Positions 17,642 through 25,834 of a stretch of 64,000 bases of DNA are shown piece by piece (the first letter of the stretch is position 1; each line of letters begins with the position of its first letter). Source of the stretch: Streptomyces sp. NRRL F-5122 (GTDB lineage: Bacteria; Actinomycetota; Actinomycetes; Streptomycetales; Streptomycetaceae); the NCBI RefSeq assembly GCF_001507435.1, contig NZ_LMWH01000105.1, forward strand, positions 62,001 through 126,000, read 5' to 3'. The notes below the pieces were generated by a model, which had not been told where the DNA came from, made no database searches, and saw only the letters and a program-made list of their open reading frames with translations. Both the position numbers and the translations under genes were made by a program.

Positions 17642-18886
17642 TCAGGGGCGCCGGGCGGCCGCCGCGCGCCGCTTGTTGCGGGTGGCGGCGGTGTGGCCGG
17701 TCGCGATCAGCAGAGCGAGGGCCGCCGCGGTCGTCGGTACCGCGAAGCCGGTGGCCGGGGACAGATGCTCCGCCGCCCAGCCGCCGATGGCGGAACCACC
17801 GGCGACGCCGCCCAGCAGGCCGGTGACCGCGAGGGTCATGCCCTCGTTCAACCGGCCCTCGGGGGTGCGCTGCTGGACCAGGGTCATCGTCGTGACCATG
17901 GTGGGGGCGGTGGCCATGCCCGCCAGCAGGAGGGCCGGTGCCAGCGCGGTCAGCGAGCCGGTGGTACGGGCCGCGAGCAGGGGCAGGCTCATCAGGCCCG
18001 TCATGGCGGCCAGGCACCAGGGGTGGCGGAGCTCGGCGGGTCCGGTCGGCTTCAGCGCACCGTACAGCAGGCCGGCGGCGCACGACCCCGCGGCCTGGAG
18101 GGCGAGCACGGCACCCGCGGCCGACCTGTGCCCCTGCGCGTCCGCGAACGCGATGGTGACGACCTCCATCGAACCGAAGACCGCGCCGGTGGCGAGAAGA
18201 CCGAGCAGGAGCGGGGGCATGCCGGGGGCGCGGAGCGGTGGAGCCGCTCCGGTGCCCCGGCTCGGCGGCGGTTCCGTCGCCCGCTGCGCGGTGAAGAGCA
18301 GCATGCCCGCCATCAGCAGGATCCCGCCGGCCAGGGTGCCCGCCTCCGGGAACAGCGTGCCGCACAGGAAGGCGGCGAGCACCGGCCCGAGCATGAAACA
18401 CAGTTCGTCCGCAGCCTGTTCGAAGGAGTTCGCGGTGTGCAGGGCCTCGGGCTCGCTCTTGAAGAGATGGGCCCAGCGAGCTCGGGACATACCGCCGATG
18501 TTGGGTGTGGTGGCGGTGGCGGCATAGGCGGCGAAGAGGGTCCAGTCCGGGGCGTCGTAGTGCACGCAGAGGAGCAGGGACAGGCCGCCGAGCAGGGAGA
18601 ACGCCGTCGCGGGTACGGCGATCCGGGCCTGGCCGTGGCGGTCTACCAGGCGCGCGACCCAGGGCGCGACGACGGCCGTGGCCAGCAGACCGGTGGCGGT
18701 GACGGCGCCGGCGAGCGCGTACGAGCCACGCGCCCCCGCGATCATGATCACCGCACTCACACTGAACATGCCCATGGGGAGCCGCGCCACGAGGTTCCCG
18801 ATCGTGAAGGCAAGCGTGCCGGGCAGGGCGAAGAGACGGCGGTAGGGGTTCCGGGACGGATCTGCTGCGGAGGCGGCCTGCGACAT
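17642..18886 (-). CDS. MFS transporter
   Basis: 414 residues with about 12 predicted membrane helices and Gly/Ala-rich helices typical of small-molecule efflux MFS proteins (NPYRRLFALPGTLAFTIGNLVARLPMGM at the N-terminus). The substrate cannot be told. A LysR regulator gene lies divergently 84 nt away, so the pair probably forms a regulator-exporter unit. Confidence 0.85.
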   Translation of the reverse strand: MSQAASAADPSRNPYRRLFALPGTLAFTIGNLVARLPMGMFSVSAVIMIAGARGSYALAGAVTATGLLATAVVAPWVARLVDRHGQARIAVPATAFSLLGGLSLLLCVHYDAPDWTLFAAYAATATTPNIGGMSRARWAHLFKSEPEALHTANSFEQAADELCFMLGPVLAAFLCGTLFPEAGTLAGGILLMAGMLLFTAQRATEPPPSRGTGAAPPLRAPGMPPLLLGLLATGAVFGSMEVVTIAFADAQGHRSAAGAVLALQAAGSCAAGLLYGALKPTGPAELRHPWCLAAMTGLMSLPLLAARTTGSLTALAPALLLAGMATAPTMVTTMTLVQQRTPEGRLNEGMTLAVTGLLGGVAGGSAIGGWAAEHLSPATGFAVPTTAAALALLIATGHTAATRNKRRAAAARRP

Positions 18887-18958
18887 GGATCAACCCTCGC
18901 CCAGGCTCTGACCTGGCGTCCAACACCGAATTCCATGGCGATTGACGCACCTGGGTTG

Positions 18959-18964
18959 TAGGTT
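18959..18964 (+). promoter_or_regulatory. Possible -10 of the LysR gene (leaderless)
   Basis: TAGGTT lies 6 nt before the ATG and no ribosome binding site is seen. Confidence 0.3.
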
Positions 18965-18970
18965 TCCCGG

Positions 18971-19945
18971 ATGCCCGCCACCGGCCTCGACACCCGCCTC
19001 CTGCGCTCGTTTCTCGCCGTGGCGGAGGAGCTCCACTTCACCCGGGCAGCGAGCCGCCTCTACCTGGCCCAGCAGGCCCTGAGCCGCGACATCCGCCGGC
19101 TGGAACGGGAACTGGGCGCCGAGCTGTTCGTCCGCACCACCCGCCAGGTGGCGCTGACACCCGACGGTGCGCGCCTGCTGCCGTACGCGCGCCGGGTCCT
19201 GGAGGCGCAGAGTGCCCTGCTCGCCGCGTTCGGGCGGGCCGCGGAGCCCGAGCGGCCCCTGCTGGTGGACGTCAACAGCCCCGGCCTGATCGGCGGCCGG
19301 GTCCTGGAACGGGCTCGTGAACTCGTCCCGGACATCGACCTGATGGCGCGCTACGAAAGCGGGCTGACCGGGGCCGCCGCGGAGATACTGGCCGGACGGC
19401 TCGATGTGTCCTTCGGGCGGTTCGCGGGACTGGACCCTGCGGTTCGGGCGCGGCTGGACCAGCAGCCGGTGCGCTACGAGCGGATGGCGATCGTCCTGCC
19501 CGAGGACCATCGGCTTGCGCCCCTGGCCGAGGTGCCGCTGTCCGAACTGGCCGGTGAGACCGTGTACGCGGGTGCCGGGAACCCGAGGACCCCGGAGTGG
19601 ACGGACCTCGCGCGGCGCCTCTTCGAGAACCGGGGCATACGGCTGGCGTCCCCCGCTCCGCTCGCCGTGGGCGCGGAGGAATTCCAGCGGATCATGGCGA
19701 AGCGGGGAAACCCGATCCTGGCCGTGGTGGACTTCCCGCCCATGCCGCGGATGGTGCTGCGGCCGCTGGTCGACCCGGTTCCCCTGTCACCCGTGTCCCT
19801 GGTGTGGCGAAAGGGCGTGGCCCACCCCGGAATCGATGCGCTTCGACGGGCTGCGGTCGAACTGGGTGCGGAGGACCGGTGGTTGCGCCCCGCGGACGGA
19901 GCATGGCTTCCGGCCGCGGACGCACATGTGATGGGAGCCGGCTGA
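18971..19945 (+). CDS. LysR family transcriptional regulator
   Basis: 324 residues. The winged HTH is at 6-65 (LLRSFLAVAEELHFTRAASRLYLAQQALSRDIRRLERELG), followed by the substrate-binding domain. It is divergent from the MFS exporter and likely controls it, as LysR regulators often do for the adjacent divergent gene. The effector is unknown. Confidence 0.9.
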   Translation: MPATGLDTRLLRSFLAVAEELHFTRAASRLYLAQQALSRDIRRLERELGAELFVRTTRQVALTPDGARLLPYARRVLEAQSALLAAFGRAAEPERPLLVDVNSPGLIGGRVLERARELVPDIDLMARYESGLTGAAAEILAGRLDVSFGRFAGLDPAVRARLDQQPVRYERMAIVLPEDHRLAPLAEVPLSELAGETVYAGAGNPRTPEWTDLARRLFENRGIRLASPAPLAVGAEEFQRIMAKRGNPILAVVDFPPMPRMVLRPLVDPVPLSPVSLVWRKGVAHPGIDALRRAAVELGAEDRWLRPADGAWLPAADAHVMGAG

Positions 19946-20186
19946 GTCCGGGGCCGGCCCGGAGGTCGAATCGCGGCACCGGTCCGGCCTTCGCCGCCGG
20001 CAGAGCCCTGCGCCCAGGGCGCTTCGACGACCGGTCGGCGGCCCGCCTCACCGTGTCCCTTCGCACCGCGTGAGAGCAACGTTCCCTTCCGGTCACCCGG
20101 GGCCACAGCGCGGAAACGCGTTGTTCCTACCTTCGGGTCTCGTCAGCGCGTACGACGTCAGGGCACCGGAGAACCGTGGAGGCGCC

Positions 20187-21569
20187 ATGTCAGCCCCGAA
20201 CACAGCTCCCGCACCGCGCGGGGGAGGCCGCTGGATCGACCACTGGGACCCGGAGGACGAGACCTTCTGGAGGCAGACCGGGCAGAGGACCGCCCGGCGC
20301 AATCTCGTCCTGTCGGTCCTCTCCGAGCACATCGGCTTCTCGATCTGGACCCTGTGGTCGGTGCTCGTGCTCTTCATGGGACCCGAGTACGGCCTGACTC
20401 CCGCCGACAAGTTCCTGCTCACCTCGGTGGTCACGCTCGTCGGGGCCGTCGTCCGCGTGCCCTACACCTTCGCGGTGGCCGCCTTCGGCGGGCGGAACTG
20501 GACGGTCGTCTCCGCCGGTCTGCTGCTGATCCCGACCGTCGCCGCGTTTGCCGTCATGGAGCCGGGCACCTCCTTCTCCACCTTCCTGTGGGTCGGGCTG
20601 CTCGCCGGAATCGGCGGCGGCAACTTCGCCTCCTCCATGACCAACATCAACGCCTTCTTCCCGCTGCGGAAGAAGGGATGGGCCCTCGGACTCAACGCCG
20701 GCGGGGGCAACATCGGCGTGCCCGTCATCCAGCTCGTCGCGCTCGCGGTCATCGGCGCGGGCGGTGGACCACGGGTGCTGCTCGGGATCTACATCCCGCT
20801 CGTGGTCGTGGCCGCCGTGCTCGCCGCGCTGTTCATGGACAACATCACGTCCGTCAGGAACGACACCGGCGCCGCCCTCGAGGCCGCGAAGGACGTCCAC
20901 ACCTGGATCATGTCCTTCCTGTACATCGGCACCTTCGGGTCCTTCATCGGCTACAGCTTCGCCTTCGGTCAGGTGCTCCAGAACGAGTTCGGACGGACTC
21001 CGCTGCAGGCGGCCTACCTCACCTTCATCGGCCCGCTCCTCGGCTCCCTCGTCCGCCCCGTGGGCGGCCGGCTCGCGGACCGGTACGGCGGTGCGAGGAT
21101 CACCCTGTGGAACTTCATCGCCATGGCCGCCGCCACCGCGGTGCTGGTCGTGGCCGGTGCGCGGAAGTCGCTGCCGCTGTTCGTCGCCGTCTTCGTGGTG
21201 CTGTTCGTGCTCAGCGGGCTCGGCAACGGATCGACGTACAAGATGATCCCCGGCATCTTCCGGACCAAGGCCGCCGCCCGGGGGCTCACCGGGGAGGAGG
21301 CCGTCTCGTACGGCCGCCGGCTGTCCGGTGCCGCCATGGGGCTGATCGGGGCGGTGGGCGCGCTCGGCGGCGTGGGCATCAACCTCGCCTTCCGGCAGTC
21401 CTTCCTCTCCCATGGATCGGGGACGGGCGCGTTCCTGGCCTTCCTCGCCTTCTACGCCGCGGCGTTCGCGGTGACATGGGCCGTATACCTTCGCCGTCCG
21501 GCCGCCGAACCCCGGGCCGACGTCGCTGCCTCGGAGGTGAAGCCGCAGCCCGGCTATGCCGAGGTGTGA
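20187..21569 (+). CDS. narK: Nitrate/nitrite transporter, NarK type (MFS)
   Basis: 460 residues with about 12 TM helices and the nitrate-nitrite porter signatures: GGGNFASSMTNINAFFP and a second Gly-rich motif (SGLGNGSTYKMIPGIF). It moves nitrate and/or nitrite across the membrane. The ATG is chosen with GTGGAGG just upstream; the longer frame lacks support. It lies directly before nnaR, the nitrate regulator, consistent with nitrate use. Whether it imports nitrate or exports nitrite cannot be read from the sequence. Confidence 0.92.
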   Translation: MSAPNTAPAPRGGGRWIDHWDPEDETFWRQTGQRTARRNLVLSVLSEHIGFSIWTLWSVLVLFMGPEYGLTPADKFLLTSVVTLVGAVVRVPYTFAVAAFGGRNWTVVSAGLLLIPTVAAFAVMEPGTSFSTFLWVGLLAGIGGGNFASSMTNINAFFPLRKKGWALGLNAGGGNIGVPVIQLVALAVIGAGGGPRVLLGIYIPLVVVAAVLAALFMDNITSVRNDTGAALEAAKDVHTWIMSFLYIGTFGSFIGYSFAFGQVLQNEFGRTPLQAAYLTFIGPLLGSLVRPVGGRLADRYGGARITLWNFIAMAAATAVLVVAGARKSLPLFVAVFVVLFVLSGLGNGSTYKMIPGIFRTKAAARGLTGEEAVSYGRRLSGAAMGLIGAVGALGGVGINLAFRQSFLSHGSGTGAFLAFLAFYAAAFAVTWAVYLRRPAAEPRADVAASEVKPQPGYAEV

Positions 21570-21570
21570 C

Positions 21571-21608
21571 GTAACACCGGCGACACGGAGCCGAACCGGG
21601 CCCGTCAC
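21571..21608. promoter_or_regulatory. GlnR-like box upstream of nnaR
   Basis: GTAAC-n6-GACAC-n6-GAACC-n6-GTCAC has the exact 5-6-5-6-5-6-5 spacing of actinobacterial GlnR sites (gTnAC-n6-GaAAC repeated). Two of the half-sites diverge from consensus. It is 90 nt before nnaR. Confidence 0.55.
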
Positions 21609-21697
21609 GCGCCGTTGACAGGCTCGGTCGGCATCCGGGTATCCCGGTACGTCAGGCAGGCAGGCAGTTACGACGACTCGAGTGCGGGACGACAGCC

Positions 21698-22849
21698 ATG
21701 GACGACAACCAGCACCGAACCGAACACGGCCCGCTCGCGGGGTTCACCGTGGGGGTGACGGCCGCGCGGCGGGCCGACGAGCTGGGCGCCCTGCTCCAGC
21801 GGCGCGGTGCGGCGGTGCTGCACGCCCCCGCCCTGCGCATCGTTCCGCTCGCCGACGACGGCGAGCTGCTCGCCGCCACCGAGGAGCTGATCGACCGGGC
21901 GCCGGACGTCGTGGTCGCCACCACCGCGATCGGCTTCCGGGGCTGGGTCGAGGCCGCCGACGGCTGGGGTCTTGGGCGGGATCTGCTCGCCCGGCTGCGC
22001 GAGGTGGAACTGCTGGCTCGCGGACCGAAGGTCAAGGGTGCCATCCGGGCCGCCGGACTGACCGAGGAGTGGTCGCCCACCTCGGAGTCGATGGCCGAGG
22101 TACTGGACCGGCTGCTGGACGAAGGCGTCGAAGGGCGCCGTGTCGCCGTCCAGTTGCACGGCGAGCCGCTGCCCGGCTTCGTGGAGGCGCTGCGTGAAGG
22201 GGGCGCCGAGGTCGTCGGGGTGCCCGTGTACCGGTGGATGCCGCCGCAGGACCCGGCGCCCCTCGACCGGCTGCTCGACGCGACCGTCGCACGGGGGCTC
22301 GACGCCCTCACCTTCACCAGTGCGCCCGCCGCCGCGTCCCTGCTCTCCCGGGCCGAGGAGCGCGGGCTGCTGTCCAAGACGCTCGCCGCCCTCCACCACG
22401 ACGTGGTGACCGCCTGCGTCGGCCCCGTCACCGCGCTTCCGCTCCAGGCACGGGGCCTCGACACGATCCAGCCCGAACGCTTCCGGCTGGGCCCGCTCGT
22501 CCAGCTCCTGTGCCAGGAACTGCCCGGCCGGAGCCGTGCGTTGCCCGTCGCGGGCCACCGGGTGGAGATCCGCGGGCATGCCGTGGTGGTGGACGGGGAG
22601 CTGCGGCCCGTGCCGCCGGCCGGTATGTCCCTGCTGCGCGCCCTGTGCCGGCGGCCGGGCTGGGTGGTCGCCCGGGCCGAGCTGCTGCGGGCACTGCCGG
22701 GCGACGGGCGGGACGAGCACGCCGTGGAGACGGCGATGGCCCGGCTGCGCACGGCCCTGGGGGCGCCCCGGCTGATCCAGACCGTGGTCAAGCGCGGCTA
22801 CCGGCTCGCGCTCGACCCGGCGGCCGAGTCCAAGTACGCCGACGTGTGA
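21698..22849 (+). CDS. nnaR: Nitrate assimilation regulator NnaR (HemD-like plus winged helix)
   Basis: 383 residues. Residues 15-265 resemble uroporphyrinogen-III synthase (FTVGVTAARRADELGALLQRRGA, ALTFTSAPAAASLL, VVTACVGPVTA). Residues 285-375 are an OmpR/PhoB-type winged helix (RVEIRGHAVVVDGELRPV, AVETAMARLRTALG, VVKRGYRLAL). This fusion is the NnaR architecture described in S. coelicolor, which co-activates nitrate and nitrite assimilation genes with GlnR. The position after narK and the GlnR-like box support the assignment. HemD enzymatic activity is not expected to be its main role. Confidence 0.85.
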   Translation: MDDNQHRTEHGPLAGFTVGVTAARRADELGALLQRRGAAVLHAPALRIVPLADDGELLAATEELIDRAPDVVVATTAIGFRGWVEAADGWGLGRDLLARLREVELLARGPKVKGAIRAAGLTEEWSPTSESMAEVLDRLLDEGVEGRRVAVQLHGEPLPGFVEALREGGAEVVGVPVYRWMPPQDPAPLDRLLDATVARGLDALTFTSAPAAASLLSRAEERGLLSKTLAALHHDVVTACVGPVTALPLQARGLDTIQPERFRLGPLVQLLCQELPGRSRALPVAGHRVEIRGHAVVVDGELRPVPPAGMSLLRALCRRPGWVVARAELLRALPGDGRDEHAVETAMARLRTALGAPRLIQTVVKRGYRLALDPAAESKYADV

Positions 22850-23080
22850 GCCGTCCTGCCGGGCGACCGCCGCGGGGCGCGTGGGCGCGCGTGCGGGGTC
22901 CGCGTCGGACGCGGGCGCGAACGGGGCCTTTCCGGGGCGGGTGCGGACGGGCATCGTAGTGGGTACGAACGGGGGTACGACCTCCGGTAGGACTCTCCCG
23001 GCAGCGCCCTCGAGCGGACATGTCCGCCCGGTGGACCTCACCGGCCGCCCGCGGCGGCAACCCAAGGCGGTGACAGGCAC

Positions 23081-23665
23081 ATGGCAACCGGCGCCACGGC
23101 CTCCTACGAGCTGCGGTTCGACTCCGGGCGGATCTGCCTGGACCTGCTGGCGACAACGCATCCCGAGGAACGGCTCGACTCGGTGGAGCGGTTGCGGGCG
23201 TGGATCGCCGGTGCCGGGCTCGTCCCGGCGGGCACGCCGCTGGCCGAGGTGGACCCGGACTGGCTGTCGGCCTTCCACGAACTGCGAGCTCACATCAGCC
23301 AGTTGGTGCGCGGGGAATTGGAGGGCCGGCCGGCCGACGGGGCGCTGGCGCGGGTGAACACGGTGGCACGGGGAGCACCGCCGGCGCCGTGCGCGATGCG
23401 GGCGGCGGACGGCGGGCTGGTGCGCGGGCTGCGCACGGTGCCGCGCTGCGAGGAACTGCTCGCCGTGATGGCCCGCGAGACGATCGAACTGCTGACGGAC
23501 CCCGCTGCCCGGGCGAGCCTGCGGCAGTGCGAGGGCGACAACTGCCCCATCGTGTACCTGGACACGTCCCGGGGCCGCCGACGCCGCTGGTGCTCGAGCG
23601 AGGTGTGCGGCAACCGGGAGCGCGTGGCCCGCCACCGCCGCCGGGCCGCGCTCGCCCGGGCCTGA
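23081..23665 (+). CDS. ABATE/CGNR zinc finger protein
   Basis: 194 residues. The N-terminal ABATE domain begins ELRFDSGRICLDLLATT, a conserved opening. The C-terminal CGNR zinc finger has four cysteines in CEGDNC...WCSSEVCGNRERVARHRRR, ending in a basic helix. Members are presumed DNA-binding regulators, often responding to stress or antibiotics, but the targets are unknown. It stands alone between nnaR and the sigma factor gene. Confidence 0.88.
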   Translation: MATGATASYELRFDSGRICLDLLATTHPEERLDSVERLRAWIAGAGLVPAGTPLAEVDPDWLSAFHELRAHISQLVRGELEGRPADGALARVNTVARGAPPAPCAMRAADGGLVRGLRTVPRCEELLAVMARETIELLTDPAARASLRQCEGDNCPIVYLDTSRGRRRRWCSSEVCGNRERVARHRRRAALARA

Positions 23666-23753
23666 ACCCCGCGGCGCCCGAAGCCTGCCGCGACCGAAGT
23701 CCTCCGAGCCCGGACCCGCCCGCGAAGCTTTCCGGGCCGAGCGCCGGGCCGAG

Positions 23754-23783
23754 TCGAGCCGGGTCGAGCCGGGTCGAGCCGGG
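23754..23783. repeat. Three tandem 10-nt repeats
   Basis: GTCGAGCCGG occurs three times head to tail in non-coding DNA. Confidence 0.8.
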
Positions 23784-24200
23784 CCGGGTCCGCCGTGCCG
23801 GGGCCCGTCTGTCGAGCAGCCCCATGCCCGGCCGACGCCCGTACCGCGGAACAGGACCGCGGAGGCGGAGAAAGCGGAACGGTGACGGAAAGGGATCGGA
23901 CCGTCGCCGAAAGTAGACCTTCTGTCGCAGAAAGAGAGGCTTTTGCGGAACTCGCTGGAAACGGGCGAGTCGTGGCAAAAGGTGGCCGAATCCGAAACGG
24001 ACCGTGAAGACCTCGACAATTTCTTCATCGAAGTCAAGGGAAATTTTCACAGGATGATCCGGCGTGCCGCGGGAGTGAAGCCCACTGCCGCTGTGACCTG
24101 CGTCTCTCGGGCGTAGCGGCCGTATGTCCCCTTGAGGGAGAAATGAGTGCCCAGCGGTGTGGCCTCCCACACCTCGCCCAAGAAAAATCTGGTCTCACTT

Positions 24201-24227
24201 TGAACACGGCGGTGCCCGCTCCCGTAT
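24201..24227 (+). promoter_or_regulatory. Candidate ECF sigma promoter
   Basis: TGAAC-n17-CGTAT has the AAC and CGT motifs and the spacing of ECF-dependent promoters. It is 50 nt before the sigma factor start, so autoregulation is possible. Confidence 0.4.
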
Positions 24228-24276
24228 CCCGATGCGAGCGACCGACTGGGGGAACCCCCGGACATCGGAGGTAGGC

Positions 24277-24867
24277 GTGCGCAAGGATTCCGCCGTGGCT
24301 GATGAACGAAGGCCAAGGGCCCGACATCGCATGACCTCGTCCGCGGCGTCCTCCTCGCCGGAACCCGACGAGGAGCTGATGCGTGCCCTGTATCGGGAAC
24401 ACGCGGGACCCCTGCTCGCCTATGTGCTGCGCCTGGTCGCCGGCGACCGGCAGCGCGCCGAGGACGTCGTGCAGGAGACACTCATCCGTGCCTGGAAGAA
24501 CGCCGGTCAGCTCAATCGAGCAACCGGTTCGGTACGCCCCTGGCTGGTGACGGTCGCCCGGCGCATCGTCATCGACGGTCACCGCAGCCGGCAGGCCCGG
24601 CCGCAGGAGGTCGACCCGTCGCCGCTGGAGGTCATCCCCGCGGAGGACGAGATCGACAAGGCGTTGTGGCTGATGACACTGTCGGACGCGCTGGACGACC
24701 TGACCCCGGCCCACCGGGAGGTCCTGGTCGAAACGTACTTCAAAGGGCGTACGGTCAATGAGGCGGCCGAAACGCTCGGCATCCCCAGCGGAACGGTGCG
24801 CTCAAGGGTGTTCTACGCCCTGCGGTCCATGAAGCTGGCACTGGAGGAGCGGGGGGTGACGGCATGA
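24277..24867 (+). CDS. sigU: ECF RNA polymerase sigma factor (SigU/SigK-like)
   Basis: 196 residues. Region 2 (LYREHAGPLLAYVLRLVAGDRQRAEDVVQETLIRAWKN) and region 4 (LTPAHREVLVETYFKGRTVNEAAETLGIPSGTVRSRVFYALRSMK) are intact. The GTG at 24277 is chosen for a GGAGGT six bases upstream; later in-frame ATG or GTG codons are possible. The next gene encodes a zinc anti-sigma factor and overlaps by 4 nt (ATGA). The gene matches SigU of S. coelicolor by position and pairing, by recall. That factor affects differentiation when unleashed. Confidence 0.85.
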   Translation: MRKDSAVADERRPRARHRMTSSAASSSPEPDEELMRALYREHAGPLLAYVLRLVAGDRQRAEDVVQETLIRAWKNAGQLNRATGSVRPWLVTVARRIVIDGHRSRQARPQEVDPSPLEVIPAEDEIDKALWLMTLSDALDDLTPAHREVLVETYFKGRTVNEAAETLGIPSGTVRSRVFYALRSMKLALEERGVTA

Positions 24868-25685
24868 GCAATGTGTACGGGGGGTTCGGCACCGGCGGCC
24901 CTGGGGCCGTGCGAGGTCCACAAGGCCCCCAGGGACAGGGCGACATCCACGAGACCGTCGGCGCCTACGCCCTCGGGATCCTGGACGACGCCGAGGCCAC
25001 GGCCTTCGAGGCCCACCTCGCCACCTGCGACTGGTGCGCACAGCAACTGGACGATCTCGCGGGCATGGAGCCGATGCTGGCCGCCCTCGCGGATCTGCCG
25101 GGCAGCCAGGGGTCTCCGGCCATCGGCGAGTCCCTGTCGGCCAAGCCCAGCCCCCGGCTGGTCGAGCGGCTGATCGACGACGTGTCCGAACGGCGGGCCC
25201 AGAAGCGCCGCCGCGGTTTCTACCTCGTCGCGGCGGCGGCCGCCCTGATCATCGGCGGTCCGCTCACCGTGATGGCGGTGAACGGCGGCAGCGACCACGG
25301 CGCCACCGACCCGATGGCCATGGGCCCCGCCCAGCAGGCCTTCCAGGTCATGAGCGACAAGCACGCGGGGACCGACCCGAGCACCAAGGTCAACGCCGTG
25401 GTCGCGATGGAGCCCAGGGACTGGGGCACGCACGCGGTGCTCCAGCTGAAGAACGTCACGGGTCCGCTCAAGTGCTCGCTGATCGCCGTCGGCAAGAACG
25501 GCGAGCGGGAGACGGTCACCTCGTGGGCCGTCCCGAAGTGGGGCTACGGCATCACGAACGCCAAGACCGAGCAGGCCAAGGAGCCCCTCTACGTCCACGG
25601 TGGCGCCGCTTTCACACCCAACGAGATCGACCACTTCGAGGTCATGACCTTCGACGGGAAGAAACTGGTGGAGGTGGACGCGTAG
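24864..25685 (+). CDS. Zinc-binding transmembrane anti-sigma factor
   Basis: 273 residues. The N-terminal ZAS motif is H-x3-C-x2-C (HLATCDWC) with an earlier histidine (DIHETV). A linker leads to one TM helix (FYLVAAAAALIIGGPLTVMAV, about 116-136) and an extracytoplasmic RskA-type domain (WGTHAVLQLKNVTGPLKCSLIAVGKNGE). It should hold the sigma factor at the membrane until an outside signal or proteolysis releases it. Translational coupling with the sigma gene keeps the two balanced. A terminator hairpin follows. Confidence 0.9.
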   Translation: MSNVYGGFGTGGPGAVRGPQGPQGQGDIHETVGAYALGILDDAEATAFEAHLATCDWCAQQLDDLAGMEPMLAALADLPGSQGSPAIGESLSAKPSPRLVERLIDDVSERRAQKRRRGFYLVAAAAALIIGGPLTVMAVNGGSDHGATDPMAMGPAQQAFQVMSDKHAGTDPSTKVNAVVAMEPRDWGTHAVLQLKNVTGPLKCSLIAVGKNGERETVTSWAVPKWGYGITNAKTEQAKEPLYVHGGAAFTPNEIDHFEVMTFDGKKLVEVDA

Positions 25686-25710
25686 GCGTTCGCACACCTG
25701 CCTGAGCAAG

Positions 25711-25741
25711 CCCGCGGCGTACGAACGAGGGACGCCGCGGG
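25711..25741 (+). terminator. Terminator after the sigma/anti-sigma operon
   Basis: Perfect 10-bp stem CCCGCGGCGT/ACGCCGCGGG with an 11-nt loop. Confidence 0.75.
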
Positions 25742-25834
25742 CCGACTCGTGTGGGGGTCCGGAGCAGGCCGTAGCCTCTTCGGGCCCCCTTCGCGTACGG
25801 TAGACGGCTGCCCAGCACGTCAGAAGGGGGCCCG

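Larger units (their letters stand above)
23666..24276. other. Long non-coding region before the ECF sigma factor
   Basis: 611 bases without a convincing gene. It holds three tandem copies of GTCGAGCCGG (23754-23783), then a less GC-rich section (about 23880-24060), and near its end an ECF-type promoter candidate (24201-24227). A short open frame from GTG 23882 exists but lacks coding character. Confidence 0.5.

Noticed and set aside
23882..24008. Small protein gene before the sigma factor
   Set aside because: Weak start context and composition unlike neighbouring genes; no recognisable family.
25742..25834. Rifamycin-associated element that would mark the helicase as HelR
   Set aside because: No matching inverted repeat was seen upstream, so I kept the broader HelD-like name.
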